Positions 43,952 to 52,492 of a stretch of 64,000 nucleotides of DNA are shown one piece after another. The stretch is from positions 186,001 to 250,000 of the forward strand of contig WTFY01000010.1 in assembly GCA_011523795.1 (NCBI GenBank), written 5' to 3'. Numbering within the stretch: position 1 is the stretch's first letter; each line of letters starts with the position of its first letter. Below the pieces are notes generated by a model. It was not told the DNA's origin and made no database searches. It saw only the letters and a program-made list of their open reading frames with translations. The translations under genes and the position numbers were made by a program. Source of the stretch: Gammaproteobacteria bacterium. Its GTDB lineage: Bacteria; Pseudomonadota; Gammaproteobacteria; UBA4575.

Positions 43952-45299
43952 CCGGCTGCTGCCCTGGCTGGCCGCGATCCTGCTGGCGCTGCTGGGCCTT
44001 GTCGCCTTGCGGGCCTGCTCGGGGGACCCGGCGCGCAACGTGGTCATGGAATCCGTACCCCGGGCCCCGGTGCCGGATGCCGACTCGCCCGCCGACACCA
44101 TCAAGACCCTGACGGCAAACGTCGCGGCCATGACCGCGGAGGTCGAGGCCCTGCGGCAGGAAGGGGACCGGCTGCGGCAGGAGAACCGCGACCTCGCACA
44201 GGAACGCGGCCGCCTCGAAGAGAACCTGATGCGCAACCTCCGCCGGGAACTGCGCGCCCTCGAACACGAGCAGGAGACACGCAGGCAGGCGGACACGGGC
44301 GTGCTCGAGACCCTGACGCAGCGTGTCGATGCCCTGGCGCAATCGCTGGCATACCGCCCGGCAGACCATTCCAGCGAGCTGCCGGTCGGTTCCGGACACG
44401 ACCCCGGCGAGGCGTACTGGATGCAGGAGGCGGATACGGTCTGGGTCGACCCGCTGGATGCCGCCCCGGGTGCGCGCGAACCGGCACAGGAAAGCCTGCT
44501 CTACCCGGACGGCCGTGCGGATGCACCGGGCACGAAGGCCTCAGACATGACGGAACCCCTGAAGCCTGCGTATACTGTCCCGCGAAATGCAACGCTGCTC
44601 GGCTCGACCACGCTGACGGCGCTGGTCGGGAGAATCCCGGTACAGGGCCAGGTGCGCGATGCGATGCCGTTCAAGGTCATCACCGGCCACGAGAACCTGG
44701 CCGCCAACGGCCTCACCGTGCCCGGCATCCGCGGCATGGTGTGGAGCGGCACGGCCATCGGCGACTGGACGCTGTCGTGCGTCACCGGCCGGCTCGACTC
44801 GGTCACCTTCGTGTTTGACGACGGGACGATCCGCACGATTTCGGGCGATGCGCGGGAGGGCGCCTTTGCATCCGGCGAACGCTCGCTGGGCTGGATTTCG
44901 GACAGCCAGGGCATCCCCTGTATCAGCGGGACACGCAAGACCAACGCCCCGGCCTTTCTCGGGCAGCGCATCGGCATGATGGCGGTGCAGGCGGCCGCCG
45001 AGGCGGCCGCCGCCGCACAGACCACCACGACGGTCCGTGAGACCGGCGCGGGTGCCGACAGCGTGACCGGGGATACCGGGGCCTACGTGCTCGGGAAGAC
45101 GGTCTCGGGCGGCACCGAGGAAGTCGCACGGTGGCTGATGGAACGCCAGTCGCAGAGCTTCGACGCCGTGTTCGTGCCGGCCGGCACCCGGGTAGCCATT
45201 CACGTCGATGCACGACTCGACATCGATCTCGACCCGCAAGGCAGGAGACTGGATTATGCACAAGCGACTGACCCTCATTTCCGTACTCGTCTTGACTAG
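43932..45299 (+). CDS. TIGR03752 (PFL_4705-like) ICE protein, TraB/VirB10-like
   Basis: A 455-residue bitopic protein: one N-terminal membrane helix (about 10-28), a coiled coil (about 65-120, rich in E, Q, R), a Pro-poor linker and a C-terminal beta domain beginning ATLLGSTTLTALVGRIPVQG. This is the plan of TraB/VirB10, which links the inner-membrane ATPases to the outer-membrane core. Overlaps TIGR03749 by 20 nt and TIGR03751 by 44 nt. Confidence 0.87.
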   Translation: MALASANRLLPWLAAILLALLGLVALRACSGDPARNVVMESVPRAPVPDADSPADTIKTLTANVAAMTAEVEALRQEGDRLRQENRDLAQERGRLEENLMRNLRRELRALEHEQETRRQADTGVLETLTQRVDALAQSLAYRPADHSSELPVGSGHDPGEAYWMQEADTVWVDPLDAAPGAREPAQESLLYPDGRADAPGTKASDMTEPLKPAYTVPRNATLLGSTTLTALVGRIPVQGQVRDAMPFKVITGHENLAANGLTVPGIRGMVWSGTAIGDWTLSCVTGRLDSVTFVFDDGTIRTISGDAREGAFASGERSLGWISDSQGIPCISGTRKTNAPAFLGQRIGMMAVQAAAEAAAAAQTTTTVRETGAGADSVTGDTGAYVLGKTVSGGTEEVARWLMERQSQSFDAVFVPAGTRVAIHVDARLDIDLDPQGRRLDYAQATDPHFRTRLD

Positions 45300-45660
45300 C
45301 TTCATGCTGGGCTGTGCGGGTACCAAGCAGGCCGTGCTGCCGCAGGACGGCCCCTCGATCCGCACGATTTATGCCCGGCACATGCGCGATGTGCCGGTAC
45401 GGGATACGGCCTGTGTGGATCGTGGTGCAAACCCCGCCGCCCACGGCGACCGGGCACTCCACGGCCATGCCCGCACGGCGTACCGCGAGATCGATACCGT
45501 GTTTCCCAGGCTCGCGAACCCGGGCCTGGTGATGTACGTGTTTCCGCACCTGGCCGGTGAGGCGCGTGTGCCGATCCCGGGCTATGCCACGAGCTTTCCC
45601 ATGTACGAGCGGGTGGAGTACGCGCTGCCTGGTGAAGGCCCGGTGGTGCCATTGCGGTGA
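45256..45660 (+). CDS. TIGR03751 ICE lipoprotein, TraV/VirB7-like
   Basis: A 134-residue lipoprotein: MHKRLTLISVLVLTSFMLGC ends in a lipobox with Cys20. The mature part has PSIRTIYARHMRDVPV and FPRLANPGLVMYVFPHL. It overlaps the end of the TraB-like gene; CAGGAG lies before the ATG at 45256. By order it is the TraV/VirB7-like lipoprotein of the outer-membrane core complex, an inference. Confidence 0.87.
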   Translation: MHKRLTLISVLVLTSFMLGCAGTKQAVLPQDGPSIRTIYARHMRDVPVRDTACVDRGANPAAHGDRALHGHARTAYREIDTVFPRLANPGLVMYVFPHLAGEARVPIPGYATSFPMYERVEYALPGEGPVVPLR

Positions 45661-48377
45661 AACTCCCGGGCATCCTGGCGGGCAGGCGGGCGATGCGCGA
45701 CGGGCCGGTGCCGCAGGCTGCAGCCCGGAGCCTGTACGGGCGGCCGCCTTCGTTCACCGACCTGCTGCCCTGGGCCGAGTACGATGCCGGGACCCGGACC
45801 TTCGTGCTGGAAGACGGCCTCAGTGCCGGTGCGCTGCTCGAGATCCTCCCTGCCGGCACCGAGGCCTGCACACCCCGGCACATGCAGCAGCTGCACGATG
45901 CCGTTCAGACCGCACTCACGGATGCCATCCCGGAACAGGCCGAAGTGCCGTGGATCCTGCAGGTCTACGTGCAGGACGAACCGAGCCTGCTGCGGTTTTG
46001 GGCGGAGATTGAAGCGTACGCACAGCCCGGGGTGCTGGACAGCGACTACAGCCGGTACTACCGGGAGGTGTTTTCGCAACACCTGCAGCGGATCAGCCGC
46101 CCGGGCGGCCTGTTTGAAGACACCGCGGTGACCGGAGGCCGCTGGCGCGGCCAGGTGCGCCGCGTGCGGGCCGTGCTCTACCGCCGTCTCAAATCCCGGG
46201 GCAAGCATCCTCCTGCCGATGAAGTCGCAGCGGCGGTGAACGACGTGGTGACCAAATGGACCGCCTCGCTGGCATCGGCCGGCATCCGGGTGCGCCGGGG
46301 CGAGGGGCGTGACCTGTACGAGTGGCTGCTCCGATGGTTCAATCCGGGACCCGAAGTCGCACAGGGCAATCCGGACCGGTTGCTGGAGGTCGCGCCGTAC
46401 CCGGGGGACGAGGACCTCCCGTTCGCGCATGACCTGGCCGAGGCGCTGATTCTGGCGATGCCCCGTTCGGACTCCAGGACCGCAACCTGGTGGTTCGACG
46501 GCGTGGCGCATACCGTGGTGACGGTTCAGGGGCTGCGCCGGGCACCTGAAATCGGTCACATGACGGCCGAGCGCCAGGTCGGGGATCACGTCTTCTCGCT
46601 GTTCGACCGCCTGCCGGAGCATACCGTGATGGCCATGACACTGGTTGTGAAACCGCAGGACTTGATCCGCGATCACATTGCGCGCGTGCGCCGTGCCGCG
46701 GTCGGCGATACGGCCGAGGCCGTCCTGACACGCGAGGATGCCGAGCGTGCCGAACGCGTGATGGCGCAGGGCAACAAGCTCTACCCGGTGAACCTGGCCT
46801 TCTATGTGCGTGGGTACGATGCCAAGGCCCTGCATGTGCACGTCAACCAGCTGTGTGCGCGGCTGCTGCCGAACGGCCTGCAGCCCATCACCCGGGAAGG
46901 GGACCTGCTGGCCCTCGACAGCTATCTCCGCAACCTGCCGATGGCCTTTGACGAGGGACTGGACAAAAGCCGGCGGCGCGCACGGCTGGTGTTCTCCAGT
47001 CATGCCGCCAGCCTGCTGCCGGTGTACGGGCGCGCACGGGGCACGGATCACCCGGGGCTGGTGTTTTTCAACCGCGGCGCCGAACCCCTGGTATTCGATC
47101 CCCTGCACCGCAGCGACCGCAAGAAGAACGCCCACATGCTGATCCTCGGGCCGACGGGTGCGGGCAAGTCGGCCCTGCTCGTCTACCTGCTGCAGCAGAT
47201 GGCTGCCGTGTACCGGCCGCGCATGTTCATCATCGAGGCCGGCGGCTCGTTCTCGCTGCTGGGCCGGCATTTCCGGGAACACGGCCTTTCCGTTCACGAG
47301 GTGAGCCTGCACCCGGACCGTGACGTGAGCCTGCCGCCGTTCGCGGACGCCCTGCAGGGGCTGGACCGGGAACGCCGGGCCGGTGCCGGTGGCGGGCACG
47401 GCCCCTGGACGGACGACGAGGCGGATGCACCGGACGAACCTGCAGGCCGTGACATCCTGGGCGAGATGGAAATTGCGGCCCGGGTCATGATCACCGGGGG
47501 GGATGCGGCAGAGGATGCGCGCCTGAGCCGCGCCGACCGCCTGCTGGTCCGCAACGCGATCCTGAAGGCGGCCGAATCCGTGCGGTCCTGCGGGCGGGAC
47601 CAGGTCATCACCCGGGACGTGGTCGATGCCCTGCATGCGATCGGCCGGGACCGGGAACTGCCGGAGACCCGGCGCACCCGGGCGGTCGAGATGGGCGACG
47701 GCATGGCGCTGTTCTGTTCGGGCCTGGCCGGGCACTTCTTCAACCGCCCGGGCCAGCCCTGGCCCGGGGCCGATGTCACGATCCTGGAAATGGGTATCCT
47801 GGCGAGGGAAGGGTACGAGGACCAGCTCACCGTGGCCTATCTTTCCATGATGAGCCATATCAACGACCTGGTGGAGCGCCACCAGAGTGACGAGCGGCCC
47901 ACGCTGGTCGTGACCGACGAGGGGCACATCATCACCACCAACCCGCTGCTGGCCCGCTACGTGGTCAAGATCACCAAGATGTGGCGCAAGCTCGGCGCCT
48001 GGTTCTGGATCGCCACCCAGAACCTGGAGGACTTCCCGGATGCCAGCCGCAGGATGCTCAACATGATGGAGTGGTGGCTGTGCCTGGTCATGCCCAAGGA
48101 GGAGGTCGAGCAGATTGCCCGTTTCAGGGAGTTGAACGAGGTCCAGCGCAGCCTGCTGCTGTCGGCCCGCAAGGAACCCGGGAAGTACGTCGAGGGCGTC
48201 GTGCTCTCCGATAACCTGGAAGCCCTGTTCCGCAACGTGCCACCACCGCTGAGCCTGGCGCTGGCCATGACCGAGAAGCACGAGAAGGCCGAGCGCGCCG
48301 CGATCATGCGTGAGCACGGTTGCAGCGAGCTTGAGGCCGTGTACCGGATTGCAGAGAAAATTTCCAGTGTCGGGTGA
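45657..48377 (+). CDS. TraC/VirB4-like conjugative transfer ATPase (TIGR03744-like)
   Basis: A 906-residue ATPase that powers the transfer apparatus. Walker A LILGPTGAGKSALL lies near residue 497 and Walker B TLVVTDEGH near 750, followed by the KITKMWRKLGAWFWIATQN block with the conserved Gln. The N-terminal half is the VirB4 substrate/assembly domain. The GTG start overlaps the preceding stop by 4 nt. Downstream genes usual for this element type (TIGR03755-57, TraG-like, relaxase) are absent; ICE gene content stops here. Confidence 0.92.
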   Translation: MKLPGILAGRRAMRDGPVPQAAARSLYGRPPSFTDLLPWAEYDAGTRTFVLEDGLSAGALLEILPAGTEACTPRHMQQLHDAVQTALTDAIPEQAEVPWILQVYVQDEPSLLRFWAEIEAYAQPGVLDSDYSRYYREVFSQHLQRISRPGGLFEDTAVTGGRWRGQVRRVRAVLYRRLKSRGKHPPADEVAAAVNDVVTKWTASLASAGIRVRRGEGRDLYEWLLRWFNPGPEVAQGNPDRLLEVAPYPGDEDLPFAHDLAEALILAMPRSDSRTATWWFDGVAHTVVTVQGLRRAPEIGHMTAERQVGDHVFSLFDRLPEHTVMAMTLVVKPQDLIRDHIARVRRAAVGDTAEAVLTREDAERAERVMAQGNKLYPVNLAFYVRGYDAKALHVHVNQLCARLLPNGLQPITREGDLLALDSYLRNLPMAFDEGLDKSRRRARLVFSSHAASLLPVYGRARGTDHPGLVFFNRGAEPLVFDPLHRSDRKKNAHMLILGPTGAGKSALLVYLLQQMAAVYRPRMFIIEAGGSFSLLGRHFREHGLSVHEVSLHPDRDVSLPPFADALQGLDRERRAGAGGGHGPWTDDEADAPDEPAGRDILGEMEIAARVMITGGDAAEDARLSRADRLLVRNAILKAAESVRSCGRDQVITRDVVDALHAIGRDRELPETRRTRAVEMGDGMALFCSGLAGHFFNRPGQPWPGADVTILEMGILAREGYEDQLTVAYLSMMSHINDLVERHQSDERPTLVVTDEGHIITTNPLLARYVVKITKMWRKLGAWFWIATQNLEDFPDASRRMLNMMEWWLCLVMPKEEVEQIARFRELNEVQRSLLLSARKEPGKYVEGVVLSDNLEALFRNVPPPLSLALAMTEKHEKAERAAIMREHGCSELEAVYRIAEKISSVG

Positions 48378-48809
48378 TCTTGGTCGGGTATCTACGGCCA
48401 TCAGGGCCTAGCCCGGAACCGGCCAAAAAGCGTATTGATTCAGATGGAAAATGTACGGAACATACATTTATACAACCTTGCTCTCGAGCCGCGCAGCTTT
48501 GATCTCGCCCGCCCGCATATACTGTACAAATGCATTTTTCAGGATTCTGGAGATGGATATGAATTCTACAGTCCAATAATTTAGTTCCATAATCGACCAG
48601 CAAAACAGTGCCCGCGCAGTCCTCCCGTTTCCATCCTCGAATGTAGGGTCATAAGCAAGTTATGAAGTGAAGAAATAGTGCCTTCCGGTGAGAGCATGAT
48701 CGGCATAAATAACGGTTATCTACCTAAATATTAAGCAGATATATTGACTTATATTATTGATATATATGCATTGTAATGCGGCATAATAACCGGCATAATA
48801 ACCGGCATT
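48378..48809. promoter_or_regulatory. Right ICE edge, Fic promoter region and 12-bp tandem repeats
   Basis: The base composition falls sharply after 48430. No gene is supported. TTGACT (48744) and TTGATA (48757) are possible -35 elements. The unit CGGCATAATAAC is repeated at 48779-48790 and 48791-48802 with a third partial copy to 48810, directly before the Fic start; each unit contains the -10-like CATAAT. The repeats could be an operator, or their number could change promoter spacing. Confidence 0.5.
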
Positions 48810-49982
48810 ATGAATGTACACAGAATGGAACCTATGATGCCTCCAGACGCGTCTCAGAGGCTGGGAAACCTCGCCGTTGAGCTGGTTGCACAAGCCAGTC
48901 AACTCACAGCCCAGCTTCGCCCTCAAGTCAGGGAAAGCATTGGGCATCTGGTTCGATCCATGAATTGCTACTACTCCAACTTGATCGAGGGACATAACAC
49001 GCATCCTCGTGACATCAATCGTGCTATCCACGATGAATACTCTGCGGACCCAGCAAAGCGTGATTTACAGATCGAGGCGCGCGCGCACATCGAAGTGCAG
49101 CAAATGATTGATTCGGGTGAAGGTCCCGACGGTTCGCCTGCATCGGAAGGTTACGCGAAGTGGTTGCACAAGGAATTTTGCATTCGATTGCCTGATGAAC
49201 TGTTGTGGGTAACAGATACTGATGCTAAAAACCGTGTGAGAATCGTGCCTGGAGAGCTTCGCGATGGCGATGTAATCATTGGTCACCATGTGCCGCCATC
49301 TGCCCCGGACCTGCCGGGATTCCTGAGCCATTTTGAGGAAGCCTATGACCTTGGTCGGTTGTCGGAAGTTCAGAAAATCATTGCAGTCGCGGCCGCTCAT
49401 CATCGATTTTTGTGGATTCATCCGTTCCATGACGGCAATGGACGCGTCGTTCGCCTGATGTCTCACGCCATGCTACTGCACTGCGGGATTGGCAGCAGTG
49501 TCTGGTCTGTAGCAAGGGGGCTTGCACGCAATGAAGTTGAATACAAAGCAAAACTGATGGCTGCAGATGATGAGCGTTACAACGAATATGACGGTCGCGG
49601 GGCGCTCTCGGAGAGAAAGCTTGAGGAATTCTGTGAATTTTTTTTGCTGACAAGCATCGACCAGATCAAATTCATGGCATCGTTATTGGAGCCCGGTGAA
49701 CTGCTGAGAAGGATGAAACTGTATTGTGATGATGAAATCGCTGCCGGGCGATTACCTAAGCGGTCAATGGCATTAATGAAAGAAGCACTAGTGCTGGGTG
49801 AAATAGAACGTGGTAGAGCTCCGGAGATTACAGGTTATCAAGAGCGTCGTGCGCGGGAAATTTTGTCAACATTGATCAAGAAGCAGCTCCTAGTTTCCAT
49901 TAGCCCCAAAGCGCCTGTGCGCCTTGGGTTTCCTTTAGATGTTGTAGAACGTTGGTTCCCAGCACTATATCCGACAAGCTGA
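48810..49982 (+). CDS. Fic-domain protein (probable AMPylase), class II with inhibitory motif
   Basis: A 390-residue Fic protein. The catalytic motif HPFHDGNGRVVR begins at about His204. Upstream, SNLIEG (56-61) matches the (S/T)xxxE(G/N) inhibitory helix of class II Fic proteins, which blocks ATP orientation until released. The N-terminal Fic_N domain and a C-terminal winged-helix-like part (about 310-390) complete the usual length. Fic enzymes transfer AMP or other nucleotides to proteins. It sits alone in AT-richer DNA, so it was probably acquired. Confidence 0.92.
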   Translation: MNVHRMEPMMPPDASQRLGNLAVELVAQASQLTAQLRPQVRESIGHLVRSMNCYYSNLIEGHNTHPRDINRAIHDEYSADPAKRDLQIEARAHIEVQQMIDSGEGPDGSPASEGYAKWLHKEFCIRLPDELLWVTDTDAKNRVRIVPGELRDGDVIIGHHVPPSAPDLPGFLSHFEEAYDLGRLSEVQKIIAVAAAHHRFLWIHPFHDGNGRVVRLMSHAMLLHCGIGSSVWSVARGLARNEVEYKAKLMAADDERYNEYDGRGALSERKLEEFCEFFLLTSIDQIKFMASLLEPGELLRRMKLYCDDEIAAGRLPKRSMALMKEALVLGEIERGRAPEITGYQERRAREILSTLIKKQLLVSISPKAPVRLGFPLDVVERWFPALYPTS

Positions 49983-50148
49983 AATGAAACATCCATTAAA
50001 TAGGGAATTATATCCAATAGTTCCAATTCCTACCTGAATCCATAAAATAAACTGATGATATTGACAAAGAAATCCTCTGTATCAGATAATTATAAGTGAT
50101 TTTTATCATGCTTGACTTATAATCTGTCTTTATAATAAAATCCGAGAC

Positions 50149-50223
50149 GCCCTTGTAGCTCAGGCTGGAAAGAGCATCTCGGTACCAGCGAGAAGGTCGC
50201 GGGTTCAAATCCCGCTGAGGGCA
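50149..50223 (+). tRNA. tRNA-Gly, anticodon ACC
   Basis: A full cloverleaf in standard numbering: acceptor GCCCTTG/TGAGGGC with two wobble pairs, D-stem GCTC/GAGC, anticodon stem TCTCG/CGAGA with loop GTACCAG (T33, anticodon ACC for GGU), T-arm GCGGG-TTCAAAT-CCCGC, discriminator A73. Odd: unmodified A34 is rare in bacterial tRNAs other than tRNA-Arg; G32/G38 face each other; CCA is not encoded. A TTGACT/TATAAT-rich promoter-like stretch lies at 50112-50136. It may be a mobile-element tRNA. Confidence 0.75.
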
Positions 50224-50324
50224 TACATAATATATAAAAAACGTGAAAAATTACATATATAAGTGTTTACTAATATACTATTTTATAGTAGAATAGTTCC
50301 ATAATACCGAAACGAGAAAAGAAG

Positions 50325-51242
50325 ATGAAAGCCCCTGGCAAATCGTATCGAAAAGGAATCACCATCATTGAGCTGCTCAAGATGTTTCCTGACGACCGCA
50401 CCGCTGAAAACTGGTTCGAAAAGCAAAGATGGCCAGACGGTCCAGTCTGTCCAGAATGCGGTTCGATGGAGCATATCCATGCTAACCACAAGACTATGCG
50501 GTATCGTTGCAAAGAAACACGGTGCAGGCAGTTTTTCAGTGTCAAGAAAGGCTCGATCATGGAAGGATCAAATATCAAGCTGCAGCACTGGGCGATTGCA
50601 ATCTACATGGTCGCTACGGGCCTCAAGGGTGTCTCCAGCCTCAAGTTGCATAGAGAGTTAGGGATTACTCAAAAATCAGCTTGGTTCATGCTCCAGCGCA
50701 TCAGGGAATCATTTGAAACTGGTCACTTGGAGTTGTCTGGTGAAGTGGAAGTCGATGAGACATATATTGGTGGGAAGAAAAAGAAAGAGATTCGAGGACG
50801 TGGGCCTGTTGGCAAAGCACCTGTCGTCGGTGCGAAGCAGAGGAAAGGCAAGGTCGTTGTAAAGCCGATGAAGCGGACAACTAGTAAAGCGTTGACCGAA
50901 TTTGTAGAAGATACGATTCATCCTGACTCAACAATCTACACGGACAACTATCGAGGCTATTGGCAGTTAAGAGCAGAATACAATCACCAAGTCGTTCGCC
51001 ACTCCGTTAGTGAATTTGTACGAGACCAGGCGCATACGAATGGCATTGAGTCATTCTGGGCTTTGCTCAAGCGTGGGTTTCATGGCACGCATCACCACTT
51101 CAGTGTGAAGCACTTGAACAGGTATGTGCAGGAGTTCGCTGGACGTTACAACATCAGGGAAATGGACACCGATGCTCAGATGAGTGCGATTGTCAAGAAT
51201 ATGGACGGGAAGCGGTTGAGGTACGAAGATTTGATTGCGTAG
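50325..51242 (+). mobile_element. IS1595-family (ISXO2-like) transposase
   Basis: A 305-residue transposase. The N terminus carries a zinc ribbon (CPECGS and CKETRCRQFFSV), then the DDE/N domain: Asp in VEVDETYIGGKKK (about 144), Asp in IYTDNYRGY (about 206) and Glu in HTNGIESFWALLKRG (about 242). It is intact. Clear terminal inverted repeats were not found on either side. A short palindrome TGTACAT-TC-ATGTACA lies at 51246, just after the stop. Base composition is lower in GC than the chromosomal genes. Confidence 0.9.
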
Positions 51243-51379
51243 GTTATGTACATTCATGTACAGGTGAATACAATACTAACCAGATAAGATGTTTACCTAT
51301 ACTGTGTGTATGCCAGTAAGACTTTCCTAGGAATTATGTCTGAATGTAGCTGAGCGCAGGAACTAAACAGCTATCAGGA

Positions 51380-51410
51380 AAGCCTCGGCTTGCAAGTCGA
51401 GGCTTTTCGC
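51380..51410. terminator. Bidirectional terminator after the transposase
   Basis: AAGCCTCG pairs with CGAGGCTT around GCTTGCAAGT (51380-51405), followed by TTTTCGCTTTT. Serves the plus-strand transposase unit and perhaps the minus-strand gene ending at 51420. Confidence 0.8.
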
Positions 51411-51419
51411 TTTTCGCTT

Positions 51420-51830
51420 TTAGTGCAAGCGATAAGGCGTTAACAATTCGATTAATTCTGCTGAAGCCCGCGGTATCGTGTATTTTCCTTTTTTCCATGA
51501 AGGACTGTTCAGAAAAACTGTGTGCTCGTCCAATAAATTTCTAAATTCGTCGTGCTTAATCAGGTACCAGTATTTTTTAATGGGAAAAGCCATCCACAAG
51601 TTTTTTCCAACATAGTTTTGTTGAATAGTTGGACACGACTTTTGCTGAACTCTTAACGTTAAACCGACGTCGCTTTTATAAGCTAAGAAATCTGCGCCGT
51701 TCCAGTCATCTGAAAGCTTGATGCAGTTAAATCCGTAATCAGCTAACTCAGATGCCAGTTTTTGAAAGTTATAGACTTCCTGTTGTTTAGGTTTCAGATC
51801 CTTGTAATCCACTCGTTCGAATTGGTCCAT
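51420..51830 (-). CDS. Small hypothetical protein, nuclease-like motif
   Basis: A 136-residue protein. AAGGAGG eight bases before the ATG at 51830 fixes the start. Residues about 42-62 contain ADFLAYK followed by LRVQQKSC: an acidic residue and a Q-x-K pair separated as in PDDEXK nucleases, which suggests but does not prove that fold. It is the gene directly downstream of structured element copy 3, whose tail ends about 36 nt before the start codon. Possible defence or repair gene; uncertain. Confidence 0.6.
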   Translation of the reverse strand: MDQFERVDYKDLKPKQQEVYNFQKLASELADYGFNCIKLSDDWNGADFLAYKSDVGLTLRVQQKSCPTIQQNYVGKNLWMAFPIKKYWYLIKHDEFRNLLDEHTVFLNSPSWKKGKYTIPRASAELIELLTPYRLH

Positions 51831-51866
51831 AACGATACCCTCCTTCATCACAGCGGTGACAAAACC

Positions 51867-51984
51867 GACAAAGGTGCCGGGCTTTGTCATCAAACGCAGA
51901 GATGCGGATGTTATGCCTATTCACCCGAAGGCTATTGTATTCAGCAAGAAACCCGACATTGGGTTTCTCTACGATTGATGACAA
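51867..51984 (-). ncRNA. Candidate structured RNA element, copy 3
   Basis: On the minus strand the closing stem joins 51984-51967 with 51901-51884 (16 of 18 positions pair, one further G-U). Next come AAACCC/GGGTTT hairpin (51966-51949), the core CTTGCTGAATACAA (51948-51935), a small GCC/GGC hairpin and the closing strand. The tail GACAAAGCCCGGCACC (51888-51873) forms a stem GACAAAG/CTTTGTC and its AGCCCGGC pairs with GTCGGGTT of the hairpin (two G-U). The gene at 51830 follows with a strong ribosome site. Same plan as copies at 40888 and 58117. Confidence 0.7.
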
Positions 51985-51988
51985 TTGA

Positions 51989-52017
51989 ACAGTAGGGGTT
52001 TAACGTGAAATAGTCAA
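51989..52017 (-). promoter_or_regulatory. Promoter of structured element copy 3
   Basis: On the minus strand TTGACT (52017-52012), a 17-bp spacer and TACTGT (51994-51989); predicted start falls at the closing stem at about 51984-51982. Confidence 0.6.
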
Positions 52018-52092
52018 ACTAAAAGACGATGTACTATCGTCCTTTACAGGTATAAGATAAATTGCAGAGTTGCAAGTTGTGACAAAAAGGAT

Positions 52093-52175
52093 GCGAGATA
52101 CGCTCATGCCAGTTATTAATCGGGTGTTCAACTATACGACTGTGTAGGAGTGGGCACAGTCGTATTCTATCTCGC
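52093..52175. ncRNA. Strong nested stem-loop upstream of a small basic ORF
   Basis: Outer stem GCGAGATA (52093-52100) with TATCTCGC (52168-52175); inner perfect 11-bp hairpin ATACGACTGTG (52134-52144) with CACAGTCGTAT (52155-52165), loop TAGGAGTGGG. The loop contains GGAG-like sequence. It differs in sequence from the three-copy element. Leader, sRNA or element end; direction unknown. Confidence 0.4.
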
Positions 52176-52200
52176 AACAATAGTTTCAATTTACCTGAAA

Positions 52201-52344
52201 ATGACTGAAAAAAGCAAGCCGAAGAAACGAGGACGTCCCAAGACTCGCACTCTTAAAATCGACCACCCGCCTGAATACGTCGCAAAAGCAATTTTTGCGG
52301 CGGGAGACGTCAAGAAAAAAGGGAAGAAAAAGACCGAGAAATAA
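52201..52344 (+). CDS. Small basic protein with AT-hook-like motif
   Basis: A 47-residue, very Lys-rich protein beginning MTEKSKPKKRGRPKTRT; KKRGRPK is an AT-hook-like minor-groove-binding core. The middle (DHPPEYVAKAIFAAGD) is more ordinary. The ribosome site is weak, and an upstream in-frame ATG at 52150 would start inside the hairpin loop. Could be a DNA-binding accessory factor; identity uncertain. Confidence 0.5.
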   Translation: MTEKSKPKKRGRPKTRTLKIDHPPEYVAKAIFAAGDVKKKGKKKTEK

Positions 52345-52492
52345 GAGGTCTGGAACTACCGTATATAATTCCCATTAAATAGTTTGCTTATTGGCCAGAA
52401 TTTAGAACATGGCTGGATAATTGAAAAACAACGCTGTGTACGGGTACGGGCCGGAGTTACGGGTGCCTGTCACTCGATAGGATTCGTGCGCA

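Noticed and set aside
51241-51290. Possible fourth, decayed copy of the structured element (GGTGAATACAATACTAACC)
   Set aside because: Only the core resembles it; no closing stem or tail was found.
50226-51320. Terminal inverted repeats of the IS1595-type element
   Set aside because: No convincing matched ends were found around the transposase, so element borders are not given.
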